Origin: JAEMQF01 sp963775015
Lineage (GTDB): Bacteria; Pseudomonadota; Gammaproteobacteria; Burkholderiales; Burkholderiaceae_C
Length of the DNA stretch: 64,000 bases
Reading direction: 5' to 3'
Assembly: GCA_963775015.1 (NCBI GenBank)
Contig: CAVZHI010000015.1
Coordinates: 124,001 to 188,000 of the forward strand
The notes below the pieces were generated by a model. That model saw nothing but the letters and a program-made list of their open reading frames with translations, did not search any database and was not told the DNA's origin. The position numbers and the translations under genes were made by a program. Positions 17,990 to 25,988 of this stretch are shown here, in pieces (positions within the stretch are counted from its first letter, which is position 1; every line of letters begins with the position of its first letter).

Positions 17990-18753
17990 GAACCGCGCGC
18001 GTGGCCTACGCCGGTGCACTCTTCGAGGCGACGCCGCACGATGGCGCGTTGCGCCTGCACGACGGGCGGATTGTTGGCGAAGATCAAGTCGTGTGGCTCG
18101 CGCCGTTTGACGTCGGAACCATCATCGCGCTTGGCCTGAACTACGCCGACCATGTGAAGGAACTCGCCAAGGAACTGACGGTGACGGCGCAAGACGAACC
18201 GCTCGTCTTCCTCAAGGGTCCGAACAGCGTCGTCGGCCATCGCGGCGTCACGCGCCGCCCGGCGGACGTGAGCTTCATGCATTACGAGTGCGAGCTCGGC
18301 GTCATCATCGGCGCGCGCGCGCAGCGCGTGAAGCGTGCCGATGCGTATGGCGTGGTGGGCGGCTACTGCGTCTGCAACGACTACGCGTTTCGCGATTACC
18401 TGGAGAACTGGTACCGGCCGAACCTGCGCGTGAAGAACCGCGACGGCGCGACCGTGCTCGGGCCCTGGTTCGTTCCGGCGAGCGAAGTCCCCGACCCGCA
18501 CGCGCTCGAATTGCGCACCCTGGTGAACGGCAAGGTGACGCAGCGCGGCCATACGCGGCACATGATTCACCGCATTCCCGAGCTCATCGAATACCTGAGC
18601 GAATTCATGACGCTGCAACCCGGTGACGTGATCCTCACCGGCACCCCCGACGGCGTGGTCAACGTGAACCCGGGCGACGAAGTGGTCACCGAGATCGACG
18701 GCGTCGGCTCGCTGCGCAATCGGGTCGTCGGCGATGCGCCGTTCAACCGCTGA
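17986..18753 (+). CDS. hpaG2: Homoprotocatechuate pathway isomerase/decarboxylase subunit HpaG2
   Basis: 255 residues matching the C-terminal half of E. coli HpaG. Key stretches are IIALGLNYADHVKEL, EPLVFLKGPNSVVG, FMHYECELGVIIG (metal-binding Glu residues of the fumarylacetoacetase fold), YCVCNDYAFRDYLENWYRPN and VILTGTPDGVVNVNPGDEV. The metal triad Glu-Glu-Asp is present. Partner of HpaG1, whose stop overlaps its start by 4 bases. hpaE follows after 19 bases. Confidence 0.92.
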   Translation: MRTARVAYAGALFEATPHDGALRLHDGRIVGEDQVVWLAPFDVGTIIALGLNYADHVKELAKELTVTAQDEPLVFLKGPNSVVGHRGVTRRPADVSFMHYECELGVIIGARAQRVKRADAYGVVGGYCVCNDYAFRDYLENWYRPNLRVKNRDGATVLGPWFVPASEVPDPHALELRTLVNGKVTQRGHTRHMIHRIPELIEYLSEFMTLQPGDVILTGTPDGVVNVNPGDEVVTEIDGVGSLRNRVVGDAPFNR

Positions 18754-18772
18754 ATTCATTGTCTGGACTGGA

Positions 18773-20233
18773 ATGCGAATCGAGCACCTGATTGCCGGCA
18801 AATCCGTCGCCGGAAGCGACTACTTCACGACGCTCAATCCGGCGACGCAAGACGTCCTCGCCGAAGTCGCGCGCGGTGGCGCCGCGGAAGTGAACGCGGC
18901 GGTCGCTGCGGCGAAAGCTGCGTTTCCGGGCTGGGCCGCGCTCGCGCCGGCGCAGCGCGCCGCGATCATGCGGCGTCTCGGGGATCTGATCGCGAAGCAG
19001 GCCGATGCGATCGCACAGATCGAGACGCGCGACACCGGCCAGGTGATCGCGCAGACCGGCAAACAACTGATTCCGCGCGCGGCAGACAACTTTTACTACT
19101 TCGCCGAAATGTGCACGCGGATCGACGGCCACACCTACCCGACGCCGACGCACCTGAACTACACGCTGTTTCATCCGGTGGGCGTGTGCGCGCTCATCAG
19201 CCCGTGGAACGTGCCGTTCATGACGGCGACGTGGAAGGTCGCCCCCGCGCTCGCCTTCGGCAACACCGCGGTGCTGAAAATGAGCGAGCTCTCGCCGCTG
19301 AGTGCGGCGCGCCTGGGAGAACTCGCTCTCGAGGCGGGCGTTCCGGCGGGCGTGCTGAACATCGTTCACGGCTTCGGTGCCGAAGCCGGTGAGCCGCTCG
19401 TTTCGCACCCCGACGTGCGTGCCATTTCGTTCACCGGCTCCACCGCCACCGGGAACCGCATCGTGAGGAGCGCCGGGCTGAAGAAATTCAGCATGGAGCT
19501 CGGCGGCAAGAGCCCGTTTGTCGTGTTCGACGACGCCGACTTCGAGCGTGCGCTGGACGCCGCCGTGTTCATGATCTTCAGCAACAACGGCGAGCGCTGT
19601 ACGGCGGGATCGCGAATCCTCCTGCAGCGCGGAATCTACGCAAAGTTCGTCGAGCGCTTCGTCGAACGCGCACAGCGCATCCGGGTCGGCGACCCGCTCG
19701 ACGAGACGACAACGATCGGGCCGATGATCAGCCCGGGGCACCTGGCCAAGGTGCGCAGCTACATCGAGATGGGGCCGAAGGAGGGTGCGACGCTGCTGTG
19801 CGGCGGCCTGGCCGCGCCAAACGTGCCGGCGAGCGTGGCCCAGGGCAACTTCGTGCTGCCGACGGTGTTTGCCGATGTCGACAACCGGATGCGCATCGCT
19901 CAGGAAGAAATCTTCGGTCCGGTCGCGTGCCTGATTCCGTTTGCCGACGAGGCGCAGGCGATTCAACTCGCGAACGACACGGCGTACGGGTTGTCGAGTT
20001 ATGTCTGGAGCGAAAACCTCGGCCGCGCGCACCGCGTCGCGGCGGCGATCGAAGCCGGCATGTGCTTCGTCAACAGCCAGAACGTGCGCGACTTGCGCCA
20101 GCCCTTCGGCGGCACCAAGGCCAGCGGCACCGGGCGCGAAGGTGGCACGTGGAGCCACGAGGTGTTCCTCGAGCCGAAGAACGTCGCGGTGAGTCTGGGC
20201 TCGCACCACATTCCGCGTTGGGGAACGGCGTGA
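18773..20233 (+). CDS. hpaE: 5-carboxymethyl-2-hydroxymuconate semialdehyde dehydrogenase
   Basis: 486 residues from ATG 18773, the standard HpaE length. NAD-dependent aldehyde dehydrogenase fold with ISPWNVPFMTATWKVAPALA, Rossmann FTGSTATGNRI, catalytic Glu in MELGGKSPFVVFDD and nucleophilic Cys in FSNNGERCTAGSRI. The end RDLRQPFGGTKASGTGREGG is typical of HpaE/HMSADH. Oxidises the ring-fission semialdehyde of homoprotocatechuate. An upstream ATG at 18734 is rejected since it lies inside hpaG2. After the stop comes a 112-base spacer containing an inverted repeat. Confidence 0.94.
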   Translation: MRIEHLIAGKSVAGSDYFTTLNPATQDVLAEVARGGAAEVNAAVAAAKAAFPGWAALAPAQRAAIMRRLGDLIAKQADAIAQIETRDTGQVIAQTGKQLIPRAADNFYYFAEMCTRIDGHTYPTPTHLNYTLFHPVGVCALISPWNVPFMTATWKVAPALAFGNTAVLKMSELSPLSAARLGELALEAGVPAGVLNIVHGFGAEAGEPLVSHPDVRAISFTGSTATGNRIVRSAGLKKFSMELGGKSPFVVFDDADFERALDAAVFMIFSNNGERCTAGSRILLQRGIYAKFVERFVERAQRIRVGDPLDETTTIGPMISPGHLAKVRSYIEMGPKEGATLLCGGLAAPNVPASVAQGNFVLPTVFADVDNRMRIAQEEIFGPVACLIPFADEAQAIQLANDTAYGLSSYVWSENLGRAHRVAAAIEAGMCFVNSQNVRDLRQPFGGTKASGTGREGGTWSHEVFLEPKNVAVSLGSHHIPRWGTA

Positions 20234-20252
20234 CGGCCGCTTGCGCGAAACG

Positions 20253-20323
20253 CGTCATCCCGGCGCACGCCGGGATCCACTCTGCGGGGTCAGCAGTGGA
20301 TCCCGGCTTGCGCCGGGACGACG
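20253..20323. repeat. REP-like interspersed inverted repeat, copy 1
   Basis: Two arms, CGTCATCCCGGCGCACGC plus CGGGATCCAC (20253-20280) and its near-perfect reverse complement (20296-20323), separated by 15 bases. Each arm is itself a GGATCC-ended hairpin around CCCGGC-GCCGGG. Related copies lie at 25912-25979 and 36227-36253. Located in the longest spacer of the catabolic run, where the RNA hairpin could lower downstream expression or stabilise the upstream part. Confidence 0.85.
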
Positions 20324-20345
20324 AGACCAAAGATCAGGGCTGAAC

Positions 20346-20672
20346 ATGTCGTTGTACGGGGTGCAGAAGTTCCTGTTCCACTTGAACCGCGATCCGCGAG
20401 TTCAGCAGCGCTTCAAGGTCGAGCCGGACGCCGTGCTCGGCGAATACACGCTCGACGCGAGCGAGCGCGAAGCAATTCGCTCCGGCGACATCGGCCTCAT
20501 TTACGTGCTCGGCGCGAACGGCCAATTGCTCATGCACTACGCGGCGTATCTGGGCATGCCCTGGCCGGCTTACATCCAGGCGATGCGCGACGGCGTCGCG
20601 CGCCACGGGCCGGTTCGCGCCGGCGTGTACGCGATGACGACGGCGCAGGACGAGAAAGTGGCGGGCGTATGA
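20346..20672 (+). CDS. LigA-type small subunit of class III extradiol dioxygenase
   Basis: 108 residues of the aromatic-ring-opening dioxygenase LigA family: QKFLFHLNRDPRVQQRFK at the start and MHYAAYLGMPWPAYIQAM near residue 75. LigA domains cover the active site of LigB-type dioxygenases, as in protocatechuate 4,5-dioxygenase. The LigB-type partner follows after 31 bases. In this cluster the pair takes the place of the unrelated-in-detail single-chain HpaD, so homoprotocatechuate is the likely substrate; that is inferred from neighbours. Confidence 0.88.
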   Translation: MSLYGVQKFLFHLNRDPRVQQRFKVEPDAVLGEYTLDASEREAIRSGDIGLIYVLGANGQLLMHYAAYLGMPWPAYIQAMRDGVARHGPVRAGVYAMTTAQDEKVAGV

Positions 20673-20703
20673 GCGCCCTCGTGCGCAGCGCGGGGGTTCA
20701 CCG

Positions 20704-21522
20704 ATGAGCCTGGTCTTTGCTGGCGTGTGCAGCCACGCCCCGGGAATCACCGGGCGCGCCCACATGGCCGATCCGCTGCTGCGCGATCCGTTTCACGCCG
20801 CGTTTCGTGCCTTCGGCGAAGAGATGCGCGCGACCCGGCCGGATGCGCTGCTGCTCGTCGGCGCCGAGCACTTCGCGAACTTCTTCATGAACAACATGCC
20901 TGCGTTTGCGGTGGGCATGGCCGACGCCTACGACGGCCCGCTCGAAGACCCGGCATGGCTCGGCATCGAGCGCGTCGTGATTCCCGGCAATGCCGAATTG
21001 TCGAAGCGCCTGATCACCGAAGCGATGCAAAGCGTCGATCTCGCTTACGCCGAGGAATGGAAGTTCGACCATGGCCTGGCCGTGCCGCTGCACTTCCTTT
21101 CGCCGCGCTACGACCTGGACGTGATTCCCGTCAACATCAATTGCCAAGGCCCGCCGCTCGCGCCGTTGCACCGCGCCTGGGCGTTCGGCGAAGCGCTGCG
21201 CCGCGCGGCGGATCAAGTGCCCGAGCGCATCGCGATGATCGGCACGGGCGGCATCAGCCATTGGCCGGCGACTCCCGACTCGGGCAAGATCAACGAAACG
21301 TGGGACCGCGACTTCATGGACCGCTGGGTGCGCAATGACCGTGCCGCATTGCTCGACTACACCGATGAAGCCATTTACCGCGACGCGGGGCAGGGCGGAT
21401 TCGAGGTGCGAACCTTCATCGCAATCGCTGCGGCTGCGCGCGGGCGTGGCGCGATCCGCCACTTTCAACCGATCCCGATTTTTTCCGTGACTTGCACGCT
21501 CGGCGTGATGGAGATTTGCTGA
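20704..21522 (+). CDS. LigB-type large subunit of class III extradiol dioxygenase
   Basis: 272 residues. Fe(II)-binding His residues of the family are visible in AGVCSHAPGITGR (near residue 12) and VGAEHFANFFMNN (near 60), with a later His in EEWKFDHGLAVPLHFL and GTGGISHWPATPDSG. Opens a catechol ring next to the hydroxyls using O2. Partner of the LigA-type gene upstream; stop overlaps the hpaF start by one base (TGATG). Within this hpa cluster it is the only ring-cleavage enzyme, so it most likely cleaves homoprotocatechuate at 2,3; a methyl- or gallate-type specificity cannot be excluded. Confidence 0.88.
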   Translation: MSLVFAGVCSHAPGITGRAHMADPLLRDPFHAAFRAFGEEMRATRPDALLLVGAEHFANFFMNNMPAFAVGMADAYDGPLEDPAWLGIERVVIPGNAELSKRLITEAMQSVDLAYAEEWKFDHGLAVPLHFLSPRYDLDVIPVNINCQGPPLAPLHRAWAFGEALRRAADQVPERIAMIGTGGISHWPATPDSGKINETWDRDFMDRWVRNDRAALLDYTDEAIYRDAGQGGFEVRTFIAIAAAARGRGAIRHFQPIPIFSVTCTLGVMEIC

Positions 21523-21926
21523 TGCCGCACATGGTGATTCTGTACACCCCGCAAATCGAAGCCGAGACCGACATGAACCTGCTCTGTCGGCGCCTCGCCG
21601 ATGCGATGCTGGGCGTGAAAGACGAACACGGCAAGGCCGTGTTCCCGATCGGCGGCACGCGCGTCTTTGCCTACCCGGCCGCGCACTGCGCGGTGGCGGA
21701 CGGCAGCGGCGACCACGCGTTCATGTACTTCAACCTGCGCATGGCACGCGGGCGCAGCGAGATGGCAAAAAAGAACGCCGGCGAGGCCGTGACCGCCGCT
21801 GCGCGCGAACACCTGGGCCCGCTGCTCGCGCGCCGCGCGATGGGGTTGACGCTGCAGGTCGACGAAGGCGAAGAAGTGTTCGACGCGAAATTCGGCAATC
21901 TGCATCCGCTGTTCAACAAGGGCTGA
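21522..21926 (+). CDS. hpaF: 5-carboxymethyl-2-hydroxymuconate delta-isomerase
   Basis: 134 residues, close to the 126 of E. coli HpaF. Begins MPHMVILYTPQIE, so Pro becomes the N-terminal catalytic base after Met removal, as in the tautomerase superfamily. Other family segments are GGTRVFAYPAAHCAVADG and FMYFNLRMARGRS. Converts 5-carboxymethyl-2-hydroxymuconate to its 2-oxo form in the homoprotocatechuate pathway. ATG overlaps the preceding stop (TGATG); hpaH starts 2 bases after its stop. Confidence 0.93.
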   Translation: MPHMVILYTPQIEAETDMNLLCRRLADAMLGVKDEHGKAVFPIGGTRVFAYPAAHCAVADGSGDHAFMYFNLRMARGRSEMAKKNAGEAVTAAAREHLGPLLARRAMGLTLQVDEGEEVFDAKFGNLHPLFNKG

Positions 21927-21928
21927 GC

Positions 21929-22733
21929 ATGCTCGATTCCAAGACGATCATCGACCTCGCGCGCGAGCTCTACAAGGCACGAAAGTCACGCACCCCGCTG
22001 CGTCATTTCTCGAAGCGTTTTCCCGCAGATGACGGTTGATGACGGCTACGCGATCCAGCGCGAATGGGTCAAGTTGGAGCTCGCCGATGGGCGGATCATC
22101 AAGGGGCGCAAGATCGGCCTCACGTCGCGCGCGATGCAGCAGGCGTCGCAGATCACCGAGCCCGATTTCGCGCCGCTCATGGACGACATGTTTTTCGAGC
22201 CCGGCGGCGACATCCCCTTTGATCGCTTCATCGCGCCGCGAGTCGAGGTCGAGCTCGCCTTCATCCTGGGCAAGCCTCTGGCGGGCCCGGGTGTCACGCT
22301 GTTCGACGTGTTGTCGGCGACCGATTACGTGAGCCCGGCGCTCGAAATCATCGACGCGCGAATCGAACAGTTCGACCGCGAGACGCGGGTCCCGCGCAAG
22401 GTGTTCGACACGATTTCCGACTTCGCCGCGAACGCCGGCATCGTGCTTGGCGGTACGCCGGTGCGGCCGCACGACGTCGACCTGCGCTGGGCCGGCGCGA
22501 TGCTCTACAAGAACGGCGTGATCGAAGAGACGGGCCTCGCCGCCGCTGTGTTGAACCACCCCGCGACCGGCGTGGCGTGGCTTGCGAACCGGATCGCCCA
22601 ATACGATGAAGGCCTGAACGCGGGCGACGTGGTTCTCGCAGGATCGTTCACACGGCCGACGACGGCGCAGCGCGGCGACACGTTTCACGTCGACTACGGA
22701 CGCCTCGGCGCGATTGGATTTCGCTTCGCCTGA
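21929..22733 (+). pseudogene. hpaH: 2-oxo-hept-4-ene-1,7-dioate hydratase, one frameshift
   Basis: Start MLDSKTIIDLARELYKARKS, then RTPLRHFSKRFP; the frame then breaks and resumes as MTVDDGYAIQREWVKLEL. Removing one T from TTTT at 22018-22021 restores FPQMTVDDGYAIQ and a protein of 267 residues, the exact E. coli HpaH length. The body is intact: GRKIGLTSRAMQQASQI, APLMDDMFFEPGGDIP, VEVELAFILGKPL. Mg-dependent hydratase of the fumarylacetoacetase-like fold acting after HpaG. Last gene of the run; hpaI (aldolase), hpaBC and hpaX are absent from the window. Confidence 0.88.
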
Positions 22734-22749
22734 CGCGCCGCAGCGCGTC

Positions 22750-23601
22750 TCAGTTCGGGCGCTGGACCCGGTCTTCGAGCGCTTCCCAGATCGGCGTCAA
22801 TCGCGGCGGCAGCGGCGGCAAGCCCCCGAGGTCCATGTGGCTCTCTTCCGGGCTGTGGAAATCGCTGCCGCGCGAAGCGAGGAGTTTGAATTCGAGCGCC
22901 GTCTCGGCGTAACGCACCGCGTCGGCCGAGCTGTGGCTGCCGGTCACGACTTCGACGCCACGCCCGCCATGGGCGATGAATTCGCTGAACAGCGCGTACT
23001 CTTCGTTGGCGCTGAACTTGTAGCGCGCCGGGTGCGCAATCACTGCCAGGCCGCCGGCGTTGCTGATCCAGGTGACTGCGTCGCGCAGGCTCGCCCAGCG
23101 GTGCGGCACATAGCCTGGCTTGCCCTTGACGAGGTACTTGCGAAACACTTCCTGGGTGTCGCTGCAGACGCCGGTGGCGACGAGGAAACGCGCGAAATGG
23201 GTGCGCGACATCAGGTCCGGATTGCCGACGAAGCCAAGCGCGCCTTCGAACGCACCGTGAATTCCGACCTGCGCCAGACCCTCGCCCATCTCCATGGCGC
23301 GCAGCTTGCGCCCATCGCGCGTCGCCGCCAGACCCGCTTTCAGCGCGGCGTCGTCGGCGTCAAAACCGAGGCCGACGATGTGCACGGTGGTGTCGGCAAA
23401 CGAGACCGAGATTTCGGTGCCGGTGAGGTAGGGCAGGCCGAGGTCGAAAGCGGCTTGGCGCGCGCGCTGCTGGCCGCTCACTTCGTCGTGATCGGTCAGC
23501 GCCCACAGCTCCACGCCGTTCGCCTTGGCGCGCGCCGCCAGGGCTTCGGGGCGCAGCGTGCCGTCGGACACGTCGGAGTGGCAATGCAAATCAGCGTTCA
23601 T
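22750..23601 (-). CDS. PHP-domain phosphatase/exonuclease (YciV/RNase AM type)
   Basis: 283 residues. PHP metal motifs: ADLHCHSDVSDGTL at the start, LTDHDEVSG near residue 38, GTEISV near 62, FARFLV, IAHPARY near 190 and SRGSDFHSPEESH near 250. This is the family of E. coli YciV, a 3',5'-nucleotide bisphosphate phosphatase and 5'-3' exoribonuclease that matures rRNA 5' ends. In many proteobacteria it precedes a Sua5/YciO gene; here it is alone, convergent with the hpa cluster, 16 bases after hpaH. Confidence 0.9.
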   Translation of the reverse strand: MNADLHCHSDVSDGTLRPEALAARAKANGVELWALTDHDEVSGQQRARQAAFDLGLPYLTGTEISVSFADTTVHIVGLGFDADDAALKAGLAATRDGRKLRAMEMGEGLAQVGIHGAFEGALGFVGNPDLMSRTHFARFLVATGVCSDTQEVFRKYLVKGKPGYVPHRWASLRDAVTWISNAGGLAVIAHPARYKFSANEEYALFSEFIAHGGRGVEVVTGSHSSADAVRYAETALEFKLLASRGSDFHSPEESHMDLGGLPPLPPRLTPIWEALEDRVQRPN

Positions 23602-23923
23602 TCAGGGCAGTCGAAAGAGGAGTTCGCATTTTAGGGTTCACCCTCGATCAACCCGCAGCAGCCCCTCAGTTGACCCTGCCCGCAAGTGCGGGGTGTTGCG
23701 CGGCAGCAGCGTGCGGCTGCTTCGCATCAACGCCTCGAAACCTGCCACGCCGGGCGCGGCAGCTCGTCCAGCCGCCGAAACGGGTGGTGTGAATAGTGCC
23801 GGATTCTGCGGCTTTCCCGAATGCGGGTGGCGCGGCGCCCGCAAAGTCAGGCAAGCTGACGCACATGGTCCTCGAACTTTGCGAATTGCCTTCCGGCACG
23901 GCCCGGGCGACGCCGAAAAATCA
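23602..23923. other. Intergenic region between divergent PHP and GGDEF/EAL genes
   Basis: 322 bases without a supported gene. It must hold the promoters of both flanking genes, which point away from each other. A short palindrome CCCGCAAGTGCGGG lies at 23689-23702 and could be an operator or a weak hairpin. Open frames running through here in both directions lack homology and have no Shine-Dalgarno sequence. No convincing -35/-10 pair was found. Confidence 0.5.
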
Positions 23924-25882
23924 ATGAAGGCGCTGCCCTATTCGGCCGGTGGGCAGCCGCGCCTGGGGTCGCGTCTCGTTCAGGCGGTGATACTGGCTTC
24001 AGGCGCGGCGTTGCTCGTCGCCACGGTCGCGTTGAACGGGTTTGCCTACTTCTCGCTGCGCAATGCGCTCGTCGAGAGCCTCAAGGTCGAAGCTCTGCTG
24101 ACCTCCGATCACAGCGCAGCCCCCATGCTCGCCGGCGACCGCAAGAACGCGGTGCACGAACTGAGTTGCGTGGAAGCGTCGCCGATGCTGCTCGGCGCGG
24201 CGCTGTACGACCCGTCGGGCGCGCTGTTCGGCAAGCACCTCCCGCCGACTCGAATCGACCCGAATCGCCCGGCCAACCTCGAACCCTTGGCGATCGGGAA
24301 GGTCGAGTTCGGCGGATCGCAGGTGCGCGTCGCACAAGCCGTCATGCTCGACGGCCAGTTGGTCGGAAGCATCGTCGTCGCAGCGAGTCTGGCTGGCCTT
24401 TACGCAAGGATGGCATCGTTCATCGGCGTCAGCGTGGTCGTCGTCCTGGCGGCGATGGCGCTCGCCTACCTGCTCGTGCTGCGCATTCGCCGCGAGATGG
24501 ACGCTTCGGAGCGCCAGCTCGACGAGCTCGCCTACGTCGACCCGGTGACGAAGCTGCCGAACCGGCACGCCGCGAACGCACAAATTCAGCGCCTCATCGA
24601 CCGCGTCGGCAAAGACAGCGAAGGCTTCGCGCTGATGCTGCTCGACCTGGACAACTTCAAGATCGTCAACGACACGCTCGGCCACCCCACGGGCGACGAC
24701 TTGTTGCGAGCGCTCGCCGAGCGCCTGACCGAACAGATGCCACGCGGCGACATGGTGTTTCGCTATGGTGGCGACGAGTTCCTGATTCTGTCCGAAGGTT
24801 ATCGCGCCCCCGAACACCTGCGGCTGATCGGCCAGTTCGCGTTGTTGACGCTGGACATGCCGCTCACCGTCGGGCCGCATGAATTGCAGGTGCGCGGCTG
24901 CGTCGGCGTGGCGCAGTTTCCGCGCGACGCCGCCGACGCGTCGAGCCTGGTGCGCGCCGCCGACACGGCCATGTACCGCGCCAAGAGCCTGGGCAAGAAC
25001 ACGAGCGCGGTGTTCGAGGCCGACATGGACCATACGGCGAAACGGCGGGTTCGCATCGACGGCGAGTTGCGCCGCGCCGTCGCGCGCAATGAGCTCCACC
25101 TGCAATACCAACCGATCGTCGACTTGATCAGCGGCCGCATGGTCGGCGTCGAGGCGCTGGTGCGCTGGAACCACCCGGACCTCGGGATGATCGCGCCGGC
25201 CGAGTTCATTCCGGTGGCCGAAGACAGCGGCCTCATCTCCGAAATCGGCCAGTGGGTGCTGCACACTGCGTGCGCGCAGATGCACGAATGGCATTCGGCG
25301 GGCCATGTCGGCCTGTACGTCGCGATCAACGTCTCGGAGCGGCAACTCAAACGCGGCCTGGTGCGCCAACTCGACGAGGCGCTCGTCGCCTCGGGGCTGG
25401 ACCCGAGTTGCGTCGAACTCGACATCACCGAGCAGTCGCTGGTGGACAACATCGAAGCCGGTATCGCCCAGTTGAAGCTGCTCAAGGAGCGCGGCATCAA
25501 GCTGGCGATCGACGATTTCGGTACCGGCTTCACGTCGCTCAACTACGTGAAGCGCCTGCCGATCGACAAGCTCAAGATCGACATGACTTTCGTGAAGGAC
25601 CTGCCGACGAGCGCGAACGACGCGGCGATCGCGACGACGATTGTTTCGCTGGCGCAGGGGCTGAACCTCAAAGTCGTGGGCGAGGGCGTGCAGACTCAGC
25701 TGCAGCACGACTTCCTGCGCAACCTGGGCTGTCACTTCGCCCAGGGCTATCTCTACAGCCGTCCGGTCACGGTGGACCGCATGACACGCTTTCTCGCGCA
25801 GCGCCTGGCCGAGTCGGAAGAGACGGAAGACAACCACTGGCCGAACGTCTCTTCGGCGCTGTCACCGATCACGGTGCATTGA
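23924..25882 (+). CDS. Membrane GGDEF-EAL protein (cyclic di-GMP turnover), CHASE8-like sensor
   Basis: 652 residues from ATG 23924; an upstream in-frame start lies within the PHP gene region and is rejected. Two membrane helices (residues about 20-45 and 160-185) enclose a periplasmic region resembling CHASE8 (LLTSDHSAAPMLAGDRKNAV, then LGAALYDPSGALFGKH). The GGDEF domain has an intact active site RYGGDEF. The EAL domain has EAL in VGVEALVRWNHP, INVSERQ, ELDITEQS, AIDDFGTG and the Lys in LKIDM, so both activities may be present. Degradation is at least as likely as synthesis. Convergent with recJ across an inverted repeat. Confidence 0.92.
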   Translation: MKALPYSAGGQPRLGSRLVQAVILASGAALLVATVALNGFAYFSLRNALVESLKVEALLTSDHSAAPMLAGDRKNAVHELSCVEASPMLLGAALYDPSGALFGKHLPPTRIDPNRPANLEPLAIGKVEFGGSQVRVAQAVMLDGQLVGSIVVAASLAGLYARMASFIGVSVVVVLAAMALAYLLVLRIRREMDASERQLDELAYVDPVTKLPNRHAANAQIQRLIDRVGKDSEGFALMLLDLDNFKIVNDTLGHPTGDDLLRALAERLTEQMPRGDMVFRYGGDEFLILSEGYRAPEHLRLIGQFALLTLDMPLTVGPHELQVRGCVGVAQFPRDAADASSLVRAADTAMYRAKSLGKNTSAVFEADMDHTAKRRVRIDGELRRAVARNELHLQYQPIVDLISGRMVGVEALVRWNHPDLGMIAPAEFIPVAEDSGLISEIGQWVLHTACAQMHEWHSAGHVGLYVAINVSERQLKRGLVRQLDEALVASGLDPSCVELDITEQSLVDNIEAGIAQLKLLKERGIKLAIDDFGTGFTSLNYVKRLPIDKLKIDMTFVKDLPTSANDAAIATTIVSLAQGLNLKVVGEGVQTQLQHDFLRNLGCHFAQGYLYSRPVTVDRMTRFLAQRLAESEETEDNHWPNVSSALSPITVH

Positions 25883-25911
25883 CGCGGGCGAACGCGCCCA
25901 CCGCCTCTCTT

Positions 25912-25979
25912 GTCATCCGGCGAACGCCGGGATCCACTGCCCGCGCACACTGATGGATCCCTGCGTTCGCCGGGATGAC
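25912..25979. repeat. REP-like interspersed inverted repeat, copy 2
   Basis: Arms GTCATCCGGCGAACGCCGGG plus ATCCA (25912-25936) and TGGATCCCTGCGTTCGCCGG plus GATGAC (25954-25979). Lies between the convergent ends of the GGDEF/EAL and recJ genes, a common place for such elements, where it may act as a two-way transcription terminator or mRNA end stabiliser although it lacks a T-run. Confidence 0.85.
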
Positions 25980-25988
25980 AGCACTGCC

